Shown here piece by piece: positions 16,314-25,372 of a DNA stretch of 64,000 bases. Location: contig NZ_PCPT01000001.1 of the NCBI RefSeq assembly GCF_002975435.1, positions 1 through 64,000 on the forward strand, read 5' to 3'. The number at the start of each line of letters is the position of its first letter. Positions within the stretch are counted from its first letter, which is position 1. Position numbers and translations under genes: made by a program. The notes below the pieces were generated by a model. It was not told the origin of the DNA, made no database searches, and saw only the letters and a list, made by a program, of their open reading frames with translations. The stretch comes from Arthrobacter sp. MYb227 (lineage in GTDB: Bacteria; Actinomycetota; Actinomycetes; Actinomycetales; Micrococcaceae).

Positions 16314-16877
16314 TTAGTACTCGTGATCTTGACCCGGTGCCTTGATGACATCAAAGCGGTTCTCGAGGATACTGCCAGGAAATTGCCGGCTTGAGGTGAG
16401 CTTCAGCTTGCCCCGGCCACGCATCGCGGCCAACGGTCGACCTCCACCGAGCAGCACCGGCATGGTGTAGAGGAAAAGTTCATCGAGTAATCCTTCATCA
16501 ATAAACTGTCCGGCTATGGAGCCACCGCCAACAACCCAGACGTCCTTGCCATTGGCGCTTCGCGCGATATCTCCGGCCCAGAATGTCACCTCGCCACGGA
16601 CGAAGGTCAGATCTGCTCCGGGGAATGCGGCAAGTTCACGGTGCGTGAAAATCCACACGGGTAGCCCGGGGTAGGGCCACTCGTCGTCCATTTCACGCAG
16701 CATCCACGAATAGGTATCGGCGCCTAAGACAATGGCACCGATACCTTCGAAGAATTCTTTATAGGCAGCTTCTTGCCCCTCGAATCCGTCGAATTCCATG
16801 AGCCAGTCAAGTTGATCATTTTCATCGGCGATGTAACCGTCAACTGAGGCTGCTACGTAATACCTGAATTGCGTCAT
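16314..16877 (-). CDS. Dihydrofolate reductase / RibD C-terminal family protein
   Basis: A 187-aa protein. It starts MTQFRYYVAASVDGYIADE and carries GAIVLGADTYSWMLRE, VWIFTHREL, VWVVGGGSIAGQFIDEGLLD and FLYTMPVLLGGGRPL. All are typical of the RibD-C/DHFR-like reductase fold that binds NADPH. It is a stand-alone reductase of unknown substrate, separate from the rib operon's ribD at 57509. ATG 16877 is preferred over 16895 because the family motif begins there. Confidence 0.87.
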   Translation of the reverse strand: MTQFRYYVAASVDGYIADENDQLDWLMEFDGFEGQEAAYKEFFEGIGAIVLGADTYSWMLREMDDEWPYPGLPVWIFTHRELAAFPGADLTFVRGEVTFWAGDIARSANGKDVWVVGGGSIAGQFIDEGLLDELFLYTMPVLLGGGRPLAAMRGRGKLKLTSSRQFPGSILENRFDVIKAPGQDHEY

Positions 16878-16916
16878 GATGCCCATCCTATCCATGAAAC
16901 GACAGGTTGCGGCGGG

Positions 16917-17156
16917 TTATGCGCCGAGAATTGCCTCGCTGAGCTGCGGAACGATGAGGATGATGCCAAAGAGCACCACTACCCCACAGAGCGTGAAGCA
17001 CAAGTATGCGGCGCTCTTGGCCACGGCCGGTGAACGTCCTTCATCTTCCGCTACTGCCAGCAGTCGCACGCCCAGAGAGTATGCGCCAACGATGAACAGT
17101 GCCGAGATCCAGGTGACAATCGCAACGATGAGGAATGCATCCCATTCGATGTTCAT
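16917..17156 (-). CDS. Small membrane protein downstream of pit
   Basis: A 79-aa protein with two membrane segments (about residues 7-32 and 49-72) separated by a short charged loop VAEDEGRSPAVAK. Its ATG overlaps the phosphate transporter stop by one base (TAATG), so the two are translationally coupled. It may be an accessory subunit of the transporter (inference). No known domain recognised. Confidence 0.8.
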   Translation of the reverse strand: MNIEWDAFLIVAIVTWISALFIVGAYSLGVRLLAVAEDEGRSPAVAKSAAYLCFTLCGVVVLFGIILIVPQLSEAILGA

Positions 17157-18361
17157 TACTTGTTCTCCTGCTTTGCCTTGGCACGCGCAATCTTGCGACG
17201 TTCCTTCTTGGTCGGAATGTTCACTGCTGCACCCGATACATCAACGTCACTGATCGCGTTATTGTGCCCCACGATTTCGCGGCGTGAAAGTACCCAAATC
17301 ACCAGCAGAGAGCCGAGTCCTAGAACCGTCACTATGACAAGACCCGGAGTTCCAAAGTGGGCAAGACCTGCAGCCGCGGCACCAATGGCACCTGCCGCCG
17401 GAAGCGTGAAGAGCCAGCCAACAGCGATTTTTCCTGCTGTTCCCCAGCGTACTTCGGCACCCTTACGCCCCAGACCGGAACCGATCACCGAGCCGGAGGC
17501 AACCTGTGTTGTTGATAGGGCGAAGCCTAGGTGTGAGGAGGCCAGAATTGCTGCTGCAGTTGATGTTTCTGCGGCGAAGCCCTGTGCTGGTTTGACGTCC
17601 GTGAGACCCGAACCCATGGTGCGGATGATGCGCCAGCCACCCATGTAGGTGCCCAGAGCAATGGCAAGTGCACAGGTTGCGATGACCCAGAAGTGTGGGC
17701 CGGTATTTGCGTCCTGCAGGCCGGAGGCCACCAGAGTCAGGGTGATAACACCCATGGTCTTCTGTGCATCGTTGGTGCCGTGTGCCAAGGCCACGAGCGA
17801 GGATGAGAAGATCTGGCCATAACGGAATCCGCCACGCTTCGGGGAAGCAAGTCCGGACTGGCGCTTGGTGACCGAGTAGGCAAGCTTTGTACACAGATAC
17901 GCGGAAGTTCCCGCGATGACCGGGGCCACAAGTGCCGGCAGCAGAACCTTGGACATCAGTACGTTGTAATCGATGGCACCGAAGCCGGCACCGACGATTG
18001 CCGCACCGATCAGGCCGCCAAAAAGTGCGTGCGATGAGCTAGAGGGAAGACCCAAGAGCCACGTGAGCATGTTCCAGATCACGGCGCCCATCAGGCCCGC
18101 GAAGATCATGGCCGGCATGATTTGCACACCGGTTTCTCCGCCTTCCTTGATGATGCCGCCGGAAATAGTCTTGGCAACCTCGGTCGAGAGGAAAGCACCG
18201 ACGAGGTTCAAAACTGCGGCTAGCGCCACAGCGGTCTTGGGCTTGATGGCTCCGGTGGCGATGGGCGTAGCCATCGCATTCGCGGTGTCGTGGAAGCCAT
18301 TGGTGAAGTCAAAGAATAAGGCAAGTGCAATGACTAGGACGACGATAAGCGTCAGATCCAT
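17156..18361 (-). CDS. pit: Inorganic phosphate transporter, PiT family
   Basis: A 401-aa multi-pass permease. The duplicated PiT signature is visible near the N-terminus (FDFTNGFHDTANAMATPIAT) and in the second half (LVALAHGTNDAQKTMGVI). GLPSSSSHALFGGLIGAAIV lies between them. The protein moves phosphate, usually as a neutral metal-phosphate complex, with protons. The C-terminal tail is Lys/Arg-rich and cytoplasmic. About 230 bases upstream (18362-18592) hold its promoter and a short hairpin. No phosphate-regulator site was identified. Confidence 0.93.
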   Translation of the reverse strand: MDLTLIVVLVIALALFFDFTNGFHDTANAMATPIATGAIKPKTAVALAAVLNLVGAFLSTEVAKTISGGIIKEGGETGVQIMPAMIFAGLMGAVIWNMLTWLLGLPSSSSHALFGGLIGAAIVGAGFGAIDYNVLMSKVLLPALVAPVIAGTSAYLCTKLAYSVTKRQSGLASPKRGGFRYGQIFSSSLVALAHGTNDAQKTMGVITLTLVASGLQDANTGPHFWVIATCALAIALGTYMGGWRIIRTMGSGLTDVKPAQGFAAETSTAAAILASSHLGFALSTTQVASGSVIGSGLGRKGAEVRWGTAGKIAVGWLFTLPAAGAIGAAAAGLAHFGTPGLVIVTVLGLGSLLVIWVLSRREIVGHNNAISDVDVSGAAVNIPTKKERRKIARAKAKQENK

Positions 18362-18550
18362 GTAAAAACCAATCTTGGGTTACGGGCTAGGGGGCCGAGG
18401 CGCAAACGGTCACCCTGTATTTCAGCATTGTTTACCCAATGTTTCGGTTCTGGTCACCTAAGTCGCCAATTCATCATATGGCCTGTGGGGAACTAGTCAA
18501 TTCCCGATTACCTCACAGTTTCGCCATTTGCGCGTGTGATCAAGCGTTGG

Positions 18551-18570
18551 CAGCTCCTTGCGAGGAGCTG
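18551..18570. terminator. Short hairpin downstream of PLP-enzyme gene
   Basis: A 7-bp stem CAGCTCC/GGAGCTG with a 6-base loop, about 23 bases beyond the stop of the minus-strand gene at 18593. No T-run follows, so terminator activity is only possible. Confidence 0.35.
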
Positions 18571-18592
18571 GGAGTGAGCGAGTTCATATGGC

Positions 18593-20026
18593 TTACGGTT
18601 CGATCAGGCGGGCCATGAGTTCAACGAGCAGTCGCTGCGAAAAGCTGGCAGGCAACGCTTCGATCAATGCCATGACTTGTGCCATTGCCGCGGGTAACCC
18701 CGCAGAATTATCTGCCAGGCCCAGCCCAGTGAGTAGTTCTTGAGCACTTTGGGAGTTCAATTCCGGCAGCACCTCTAAATCCAGTGATGCGAGCACCTCC
18801 TGGGGATTAATGCCAGGCACTCCCCTGACGTCCTGGGCCGCGACTGTCATGGCCGAACAGAGCTCGGTCACGGACGCTGCGGTGACGGGGGTAATAGTCA
18901 AGTGGGTGGTGCGCGGCAGGGTGGTGCCATCTGGCTGCCGGTATGCGGGTTGTAATTGGGCACGCCATCCCAAGGTCCCGAGCCGGTCTGCCCAGAGGTG
19001 TGGGTCGATGCGCGTCTCGGGCGTGAGGGAGTCATCCTGCGCCACGGCAAAGAGTGGTCCGGTGGGTGAACCCAAGACGCGTAGACCTTTGATTGATGAA
19101 ATGTGGGTCAGTAGTGTTTGGGTTGAGTTGTGGGTCGATTCGGCGAGCGCCTGGAATCCGGTTTCTCCTAGGTAGTTGATGATGGCCCAGGCCGCGGCGA
19201 GTGGGGCTGCGGATTTGGAGCCGAGCAATGTTGAGTTCACTACCGGGTATCCGGGCCAGTTGGTGGTTGCGAAGTATTGGGATCGTTGGGTGTCACGACC
19301 TTGGGTGAGTAGTACCGAAATGCCCTTGGGCGCATACCCGTATTTGTGTAGGTCTGCTGCGATGCTTGTAACTCCGCGGACGCGTAGATCCCACTCCGGA
19401 AGATTTGGCCAGAAGGGGAGGATCCATCCGCCGATGCAGGCGTCCACGTGGCATTCGATGCCCCGGACGCTGGCTACTGCGGCGATCTCGGTGATGGGGT
19501 CAAGTGTTGCGTAGGGGTATGCGGGTGCGGAGATCACCACCAGGGCGGTGTTCTCATCCATGCGTTCTATGAGTCGTGCGGCCTGTAGTTGTCCGTTGGC
19601 TTGCACCGGGACGAGATCGAGTTCAAGCTCAAAGTATTCGGCAGCCTTGTGAAAGGCTGCGTGGACGGTGCTTGGTGCAAGTATTTTGGGTGCCCCGGCG
19701 CCTTGATAGTTGGTGCGTGCACGTTTGACTGCGAGCAGGCAGCTTTCGGTGCCTCCACTGGTGATTGTTCCCACGGTGTTTTGATCTCCGTGCAGGAGGT
19801 TTCTGGCAAATTCAATGACTTCGCGTTCCATGGCGGCTACCGAGGTAAAGGTTGTGGGATCGAGTCCGTTGACGGGTTGGACCAATTCCATGGCGCTGGC
19901 GGCAAGGGCGTCGAGTTCGGGCAGACCGGAGTCGTAAACGTAGGACAGGACTCGGCCGCCGTGTGTTGGTGCGTCGTTGGAGCGCAGAGTTTCGAGCCGG
20001 TTCAGGATTTCTTCGGGGCTTGCCAC
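18593..20026 (-). CDS. PLP-dependent lyase/decarboxylase (sphingosine-phosphate-lyase / Gad-like)
   Basis: A 477-aa fold-type I PLP enzyme. It has TITSGGTESCLLAVKRAR (phosphate binding), HVDACIGGWILPFW (cofactor Asp) and ADLHKYGYAPKGISVLL, with the Schiff-base Lys. These match group II decarboxylases, closest in pattern to sphingosine-1-phosphate lyase and archaeal-type tyrosine/aspartate decarboxylases. The substrate is not predictable. GTG 20026 is chosen because GGAGAA lies 10 bases upstream; longer starts overlap the preceding gene. It follows the symporter gene by 13 bases and is likely co-transcribed. Confidence 0.85.
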   Translation of the reverse strand: MASPEEILNRLETLRSNDAPTHGGRVLSYVYDSGLPELDALAASAMELVQPVNGLDPTTFTSVAAMEREVIEFARNLLHGDQNTVGTITSGGTESCLLAVKRARTNYQGAGAPKILAPSTVHAAFHKAAEYFELELDLVPVQANGQLQAARLIERMDENTALVVISAPAYPYATLDPITEIAAVASVRGIECHVDACIGGWILPFWPNLPEWDLRVRGVTSIAADLHKYGYAPKGISVLLTQGRDTQRSQYFATTNWPGYPVVNSTLLGSKSAAPLAAAWAIINYLGETGFQALAESTHNSTQTLLTHISSIKGLRVLGSPTGPLFAVAQDDSLTPETRIDPHLWADRLGTLGWRAQLQPAYRQPDGTTLPRTTHLTITPVTAASVTELCSAMTVAAQDVRGVPGINPQEVLASLDLEVLPELNSQSAQELLTGLGLADNSAGLPAAMAQVMALIEALPASFSQRLLVELMARLIEP

Positions 20027-20039
20027 GGCTAGTGTTCTC

Positions 20040-21398
20040 CTACGTCGATGAGGGTGCATTTGGGGCGATGTCGTGTTCGCGTAGCGGGTATCTGCGGAAG
20101 CTGAGCAGTGAGAGCACGATGATCAGGGCTGGCATCAGGCTAAAGCTCAGGATGATGCCATTGGTGGCGCTTGTTTGTTGGATGACGGTTTCTCCGGTTA
20201 CCGATTCGATGTATCCGCTGGCCCAGAGCATGAGGGCCAATAGCGTGGCGCCTAGGGCCATTCCCGTGGTTTCTCCGGCGGTCCAGACACCACCGAAAAT
20301 TCCGGCCCGACCTTCTCCGTGGGTGCGTGAGTCGTGGTGGATGACGTCGGGGAGCATTGACATGGGTAGGGATTGCATTCCCGCATACCCGGCTCCGGCG
20401 AGCGCGACGGGAATGTAGATCCAGGGTCCGGGGGCAATGAGCATGAAGGTCAGGGCAAATGCCGAAAGTCCAAAGAGGATGCTTGAGTAATTGAACGATT
20501 GTTCCTTGCCCAGTCGTTTGGCTAGTGTGCGCCACACCGGGACAAAGAGCAGGGCCGGGCCAATCAGTGCAATAAACAAGAATGTCACCGCGGCTTCATC
20601 ACCCAGGATCCAGGTTGCTATGTATTGAGCGCCGGCGAGCATTCCTCCGGTAGCAAGTCCTTGCAAAGCGAAGGTCAGCAGTAGTGCTCTAAATGGCTGG
20701 CTGCGCTTCAGTGCGTTGAATCCGTGGGCATAACTACTCCGAATCGAAGATACTTTCGATTCAATTGCTTGTTGTTGCGGTGCCACACGGGAGGTAATAA
20801 TCATGCACACCCCAATGAGTGCACCGCTGAGCAACGCCATGAGAAAGTACCCAAGCCATTTATTCTCTCCGCCAAGTGATCGAAGGGCCGGCCCCCCGGC
20901 GCCAAAGAGCAGTATTGCTATTGAGAGCACCAAGACGCGCACCGACAGGAGTCTGGTGCGCTGGTCATAGCCAGCGGTGAGCTCCGCGGGCAAGGCGATG
21001 TATGGGACCTGAAAGAGGCTAAATGCTGTTGCGGTTGCGGTGAAGGCAATTAGTACCCAGATTCCGCCAGCCACCGGGCCAATCGCTACTGGCACCGCGA
21101 AGGTAAGAAGGAAGAAAATCGGGAGCAAAACTCCGCCTAGGAGCATGAAGCGTTTCCGTGATCCAGTATTTGCTAGCGAATGGTCACTGCGTGCGCCAAT
21201 GATTGGGTCGATAACGACGTCCCAGATCTTTGCCAATGTCACCATCAGGCCGGCAAATAGTGCGCTGATCCCCAAGGTGTCGGTCATGTAGTAGATGAGC
21301 ACAAGCCCGGGAAGCGTTGTGAATCCTCCTGTCCCCATGGAACCCAGTGCGTAGGTCATGACGCTACGGCGGGGCAGCGGCCGCTCAATTGTGCTCAT
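20040..21398 (-). CDS. GPH-family (glycoside-pentoside-hexuronide) cation symporter
   Basis: A 452-aa protein with about 12 membrane segments. It begins MSTIERPLPRRSVMTYALGS and carries AKIWDVVIDPIIGARSDHS, the GPH signature in the loop between segments 2 and 3, and FSLFQVPYIALPAELT. The family takes up sugars or related solutes with Na+ or H+. Pairing with the PLP enzyme downstream suggests import of a substrate for it (inference). The start at ATG 21398 has a weak ribosome site; upstream in-frame sequence looks non-coding. It diverges from the yciO-like gene. Confidence 0.87.
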   Translation of the reverse strand: MSTIERPLPRRSVMTYALGSMGTGGFTTLPGLVLIYYMTDTLGISALFAGLMVTLAKIWDVVIDPIIGARSDHSLANTGSRKRFMLLGGVLLPIFFLLTFAVPVAIGPVAGGIWVLIAFTATATAFSLFQVPYIALPAELTAGYDQRTRLLSVRVLVLSIAILLFGAGGPALRSLGGENKWLGYFLMALLSGALIGVCMIITSRVAPQQQAIESKVSSIRSSYAHGFNALKRSQPFRALLLTFALQGLATGGMLAGAQYIATWILGDEAAVTFLFIALIGPALLFVPVWRTLAKRLGKEQSFNYSSILFGLSAFALTFMLIAPGPWIYIPVALAGAGYAGMQSLPMSMLPDVIHHDSRTHGEGRAGIFGGVWTAGETTGMALGATLLALMLWASGYIESVTGETVIQQTSATNGIILSFSLMPALIIVLSLLSFRRYPLREHDIAPNAPSST

Positions 21399-21532
21399 GA
21401 GTTGGAGTGTACGCACCAATATGAGGTATTTCACTAGGTCTAATAGAACTTTTGTGAAGGATTTGCGTTCGCTGCACAAAATTCTTGAGTAACCCGGTGC
21501 ATATTGGTGTTGCGGAGCCGTAAACTCGTTCA

Positions 21533-22153
21533 ATGGCACGATTTTTTGATGTTCACCCGGAAAACCCGCAGGCTCGCTCGATTGCGCAGGCAGTTGATCT
21601 TTTACGCAATGGCGGACTTATCGCCTACCCCACCGATTCTTGCTACGCCCTAGGGGCGCAGATTGGTAACCGTGAGGCGCTCGATCGGATAAAACAAATC
21701 CGTCAGCTCGACGACAAACACCATTTCACGCTCGTCTGTAAGGACTTTGCTCAACTGGGCCAGTACGTTGAGGTCAATAACATGGTGTTCCGCAATATCA
21801 AGGCCGTCACCCCCGGCAGTTATACGTTCATCTTGCCAGCCACCAAGGAAGTTCCCCGCCGGCTGATGCACTCAAAGAAGAAGACCATTGGGGTGCGGAT
21901 CCCGGATAACGCTGTGGTTCAGGCACTTCTTGAGGAACTTGGCGAGCCAATCCTTTCCAGCACCCTGCTGCTGCCCGGTGAAGAGGAGCCAATGACTCAG
22001 GGTTGGGAAATCAAGGAAGCTCTCGATAATGTCGTTGAAGGCGTCATTGATTCCGGTGAGTGTGGGACCGAGCCAACAACCGTTATCGATTATTCAAGTG
22101 GAGAAGCCGTGATCGCTCGCGTGGGTCTTGGAGATCCTTCACGCTTCGAATAA
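21533..22153 (+). CDS. Sua5/YciO family (threonylcarbamoyl-AMP synthase-like)
   Basis: A 206-aa YrdC-domain protein. It has GGLIAYPTDSCYALGAQIGN, IKQIRQLDDKHHFTLVCKDF, PGSYTFILPATKEVPRRL and KKTIGVRIPDN. The K-R-S/T-N-type residues of the YrdC active site are partly replaced (IRQLDDKHHF for the usual KRP), as in the YciO subgroup, whose exact role is less clear than that of TsaC/Sua5. No C-terminal Sua5 domain is present. It is convergent with the VOC gene, 3 bases from its stop. Confidence 0.87.
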   Translation: MARFFDVHPENPQARSIAQAVDLLRNGGLIAYPTDSCYALGAQIGNREALDRIKQIRQLDDKHHFTLVCKDFAQLGQYVEVNNMVFRNIKAVTPGSYTFILPATKEVPRRLMHSKKKTIGVRIPDNAVVQALLEELGEPILSSTLLLPGEEEPMTQGWEIKEALDNVVEGVIDSGECGTEPTTVIDYSSGEAVIARVGLGDPSRFE

Positions 22154-22156
22154 GCA

Positions 22157-22588
22157 TTACGAGACGGGTGCGCCCTGGGGATCGGTCAGGTTACAGACCA
22201 ATTGCCAGAGGTGCCCATCCGGATCGGCAAAGGTGCCAATATATTGCACCCGACCACTTGCATGTTCAATCTCATGCGGTTCATAAATCTTGCCACCGGC
22301 GCTTTTCACGCTCCGGAGAATCTCACCAACCTCGTCGATTGTCTCGATGGCACAACTCAAGAATGCGTCGGTTGCCGGGACCGGAAGCAACGGTGCACGC
22401 TTAGCCTCACGAGAATACTTGGTGAACTCCGCTATCTCGGCCAAAAACACCGCCATCCCCGGAAGCTGCAGTCCAACGATTCCACCTGCGAAGCTGACCT
22501 GATCCGGGCCCATGACCGCCACATAGAAATCAAAACTAGCCGACGCATCAGTAATCGCTAGGCTCAGGACGACTCCCTGAATTTTCAT
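22157..22588 (-). CDS. VOC (glyoxalase/bleomycin-resistance) family protein
   Basis: A 143-aa protein. It carries VVLSLAITDASASFDFYVAV at the start, GPDQVSFAGGIVGLQLPG in the middle and a final half with GRVQYIGTFADPDGHLWQLV, ending in the typical W-x-L strand. The VOC fold usually places metal ligands on paired beta-alpha-beta-beta-beta units; a Glu/His set is not fully obvious here. Substrate unknown. It lies 15 bases downstream of the aldose epimerase and may be co-transcribed. Confidence 0.82.
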   Translation of the reverse strand: MKIQGVVLSLAITDASASFDFYVAVMGPDQVSFAGGIVGLQLPGMAVFLAEIAEFTKYSREAKRAPLLPVPATDAFLSCAIETIDEVGEILRSVKSAGGKIYEPHEIEHASGRVQYIGTFADPDGHLWQLVCNLTDPQGAPVS

Positions 22589-22603
22589 TTCGTTGCTCCC
22601 GCC

Positions 22604-23569
22604 CTAGTCTTCAGTCTTATCTTGCTCGGCGGATGGCCTATAGCCAATCCCCCACTCAATGCTCCAACTTTCCCCTGGCCCAATCCAGTGCAAACCATTA
22701 CCACTATTGAAGGCATTTGCCGGCGCGGTCATAGGTTCAAGAGCAACAGCCGAAACCACACCCCGAGGTCCCGGGAAATGATCAGTGGTGTACACCTGAA
22801 TGAATCCAAAAGCGGCATCCATGCGCAACTCGACACGGCTTCCATCGGGTGCCTGCAAATAATGCACAGACCCACCATCTGGTTCACGCACTACATCGGT
22901 CCACACATCATCCAGGGCAATCTCACCCAGTACGGCACCGGCACGATAATCCAGGTTCGTACCCACCACCGGTGCTACTTCACCGGTAGGGATCAATACC
23001 TCGTCGAGCACCAGATGAGAATCGGCATTGATTAACAATGTCAGCTCGGCTGCCGGAACGTCCCCCACCCGCAAATACGGGTGGGTACCCACGGCGACCG
23101 GCGCACGTCGTGCCCCAATATTTTCCAGCATGTGGCGCACTCTGAGTCCATCGGCCACTAATTCATACTCGACACGCGTTGAAAGATCGAAGGGATAACC
23201 CGCCTGAGCCCGCAGCGTGGCAGACAAAACGATCGTGTTTTCAGTTCGCTCGGCGAGTGTGTAACGAGAATTTCTCAAAAGCCCGTGAATCGCATGACCC
23301 CGCGCAGGCTCATTGACAGGCAATCTCTGGAGAACCCCCTCAAGTTCCCAGCGTGCCCCGGCAACCCGGTTAGGCCAAGGAACCAACACGGCACCAGCAC
23401 TCATCGGTTCCGGCAGCTCGGCCGGATAATCCTGCACCAGTCCCACCCCATCGATTTCAAGCGCTCGCAGGGAAGCACCCAACTCGGTAACGACTACCCG
23501 TTGCGTGTGGCCTGCAAGCTCGGTCACCAATTCGAAGTGAGCACCCACCGGGGAGTCTTGGTGTGGCAT
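22604..23569 (-). CDS. Aldose 1-epimerase family protein
   Basis: A 321-aa galactose-mutarotase-like protein. VLVPWPNRVAGARWELEG and ARGHAIHGLLRN carry a substrate Arg and a His. GTHPYLRVGDVP provides the catalytic His, and ALEPMTAPANAFNSG the catalytic Glu. It interconverts sugar anomers in the cytoplasm. ATG 23569 is chosen because AAAGG lies 6 bases upstream; a TTG two codons earlier is possible. Confidence 0.92.
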   Translation of the reverse strand: MPHQDSPVGAHFELVTELAGHTQRVVVTELGASLRALEIDGVGLVQDYPAELPEPMSAGAVLVPWPNRVAGARWELEGVLQRLPVNEPARGHAIHGLLRNSRYTLAERTENTIVLSATLRAQAGYPFDLSTRVEYELVADGLRVRHMLENIGARRAPVAVGTHPYLRVGDVPAAELTLLINADSHLVLDEVLIPTGEVAPVVGTNLDYRAGAVLGEIALDDVWTDVVREPDGGSVHYLQAPDGSRVELRMDAAFGFIQVYTTDHFPGPRGVVSAVALEPMTAPANAFNSGNGLHWIGPGESWSIEWGIGYRPSAEQDKTED

Positions 23570-23735
23570 CGTCAACCTTTCATCAAAAGTTCTATCCCTC
23601 CACCGCGGCGGCGGGGCGTTGAATCTAGCTCAGTGCTGGGGCTCCTGGCGGAAAAGCATCACGTGAAAATACTATGGCCACGCCATTGCCACAACAGTGC
23701 GGAGGTACGGCGCGGCCACAAGTAGCTACGGAAAG

Positions 23736-24356
23736 TTACTTGACCTGATCAATCACTGTTTCGGCAACTTCACGCATGGACAGGCGACGATCCATTGAGG
23801 TCTTTTGAATCCAGCGGAATGCCTCGGGCTCGGTCAGACCCATCTTCTCGGTCAGCAGGCTCTTGGCACGTTCCACAAGCTTGCGCGTGGCGAACTGCTC
23901 GGTGAGGTCCCCGACTTCTTTTTCAAGGGCCGTAATTTCCTCGTGACGTGAAATCGCGATTTCAATCGCGGGAACCAGATCCGCAGGTGTGAATGGTTTG
24001 ACGACATAGGCCATGGCACCGGCTTCACGTGCACGGTCAACCAATTCTTTCTGGCTGAATGCGGTCAGGAGAACTACCGGGGCAATGCGTTCCTTCACGA
24101 TGATCTCGGCCGCGGTAATGCCGTCCATGACGGGCATCTTCACGTCCATGAGGACCAGATCGGGCTTGTGCTCGCGGGCGAGATTTACTGCCTTTTCGCC
24201 ATTGTCGGCTTCGGCAACCACGTCATAGCCTTCACCACGTAGGATCTCCACAATGTCCAGACGGATCAGTGTTTCGTCTTCTGCGACAATCACGCGGCGT
24301 GGTGCACCGGTGTTTGGTTCGGCCTCGATGCGGGTTACTTCGGGCAGGTCACTCAT
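23736..24356 (-). CDS. pdtaR: ANTAR-domain response regulator, PdtaR-like
   Basis: A 206-aa protein. The receiver domain (about residues 20-135) has acidic pocket VIVAEDETLIRLD, phosphorylated Asp in LVLMDVKMPVMDG, Thr in VVLLTAF and Lys in YVVKPF. A coiled linker and an ANTAR RNA-binding domain follow (ERAKSLLTEKMGLTEPEAFRWIQKTSMD). Such regulators bind dual-hexaloop RNAs and act by antitermination. M. tuberculosis PdtaR (Rv1626) lies in a similar neighbourhood. AAGGAGCACCA precedes ATG 24356. No partner kinase or ANTAR target hairpins were found here. Confidence 0.93.
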   Translation of the reverse strand: MSDLPEVTRIEAEPNTGAPRRVIVAEDETLIRLDIVEILRGEGYDVVAEADNGEKAVNLAREHKPDLVLMDVKMPVMDGITAAEIIVKERIAPVVLLTAFSQKELVDRAREAGAMAYVVKPFTPADLVPAIEIAISRHEEITALEKEVGDLTEQFATRKLVERAKSLLTEKMGLTEPEAFRWIQKTSMDRRLSMREVAETVIDQVK

Positions 24357-24512
24357 TGGTGCTCCTTCATTCCCGGGATGACCGGGGCTTCTGCAATACT
24401 CGATTTCACTGTTAAGCCTATCTGCATGTACAGTTGATAACCGCAAGGACGCGAGGATTTCTCAAGATAGAGATTATCCATTATGCTAAATCTTGCTCCA
24501 AATGATGTGCCC

Positions 24513-24593
24513 GCCCGAGTGGCGGAATGGTAGACGCGCTGCACTCAAAATGCAGTATCGCAAGGTGTGTGGGTTCGAGTCCCACCTCGGGCA
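24513..24593 (+). tRNA. tRNA-Leu (anticodon CAA)
   Basis: Acceptor stem GCCCGAG pairs with CTCGGGC. The anticodon stem CTGCA/TGCAG holds loop CTCAAAA, so the anticodon is CAA and it reads UUG. A long variable arm (class II) and a T-arm GTGGG-TTCGAGT-CCCAC follow. CCA is not encoded. Confidence 0.96.
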
Positions 24594-24600
24594 CATTTTA

Positions 24601-24646
24601 GCTCCGGCTTCCCCTAGACTCTAGGAGAAGCCGGAGCTTTTCTTTT
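24601..24646 (+). terminator. Rho-independent terminator of tRNA-Leu
   Basis: A long stem GCTCCGGCTTC.. / ..GAAGCCGGAGC with one mismatch, followed by TTTTCTTTT. It lies 7 bases after the tRNA. About 230 bases to the next gene show no other feature. Confidence 0.9.
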
Positions 24647-24874
24647 CCCAAAACACATCAGTTCAGCAGCCATTAATTTGTACGCGAGTTAGCTCACACT
24701 AACTGCTGTCGATCGAGCACCCCGGCGCCCTCTCTCACCCTGAAATTCGTATGGTTCGCGGTGAACTGGCTTCAAAGCACATGCTGTAGGTGAGTCCGCT
24801 CGGTGCCGCGCCACGAGATCCGGGCTATCGTTGCCAAACATGTAAGCAGCAACACAGCAATTCAAGGAGTCGGT

Positions 24875-25282
24875 ATGCCCAGTGCAGTATCACTGATCCA
24901 TACGCAGAATCTAAGTTCCTCAGCGCAATATGCATATGCCTCCACGGCACCAAGCAATGCACGACTGATCTTTCTTGCCGGATCCTGTCCGTTAAACCTT
25001 GATGGCAGCACGGCGGGCATCGGGGACTATGCTGCGCAGGCGGCCAAATGTATTGAAAACATGAATATTGCTTTGGCAGAAGCCGGTGCCAGCATCACTG
25101 ATGTCATCTCCACACGGGTCTTGGTGGCCTCTAGCAGCCAAAAAGATCTAGTGTGTGCGTGGAACGTGGTGCGCGAGGCATTTGGCACTCACGCGGCCCC
25201 CAGCGCCCTACTAGGTATCACGGTGCTTGGCTATGACCATCAATTAGTGGAGATCGAAGCGGTAGCCGCAGTCATTGACTAA
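24875..25282 (+). CDS. RidA/YjgF-family protein
   Basis: A 135-aa protein. It carries RLIFLAGSCPLNLDGSTAG, IENMNIALAEAGASITDVIS and a final APSALLGITVLGYDHQLVEIEAVAA. This fits the RidA fold, a trimer that hydrolyses reactive enamine/imine intermediates. The classic Arg that anchors the substrate acid is in TRVLVAS. AAGGAG lies 6 bases before ATG 24875. It is convergent with pyk. Confidence 0.87.
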   Translation: MPSAVSLIHTQNLSSSAQYAYASTAPSNARLIFLAGSCPLNLDGSTAGIGDYAAQAAKCIENMNIALAEAGASITDVISTRVLVASSSQKDLVCAWNVVREAFGTHAAPSALLGITVLGYDHQLVEIEAVAAVID

Positions 25283-25298
25283 TCCACAACACAACAAA

Positions 25299-25349
25299 AG
25301 GGCCGAGTTCTGGCTGATCCCCCAAAGGAATCAACCAAACCCCGGCCCT
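25299..25349 (-). terminator. pyk terminator hairpin
   Basis: The outer stem AGGGCCG/CGGCCCT has inner pairing GGCTGAT/ATCAACC. On the minus strand CTTTTGTT follows the stem. It probably ends pyk transcription and may also serve the convergent ridA-like gene. Confidence 0.65.
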
Positions 25350-25372
25350 GATGCATTAAGTAGCCTCAGCGA

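Noticed and set aside
24647-24874. Possible small gene between tRNA-Leu and the RidA gene
   Set aside because: Open frames here are extensions of the RidA frame or lack coding character; AAGGAG marks the RidA start at 24875.
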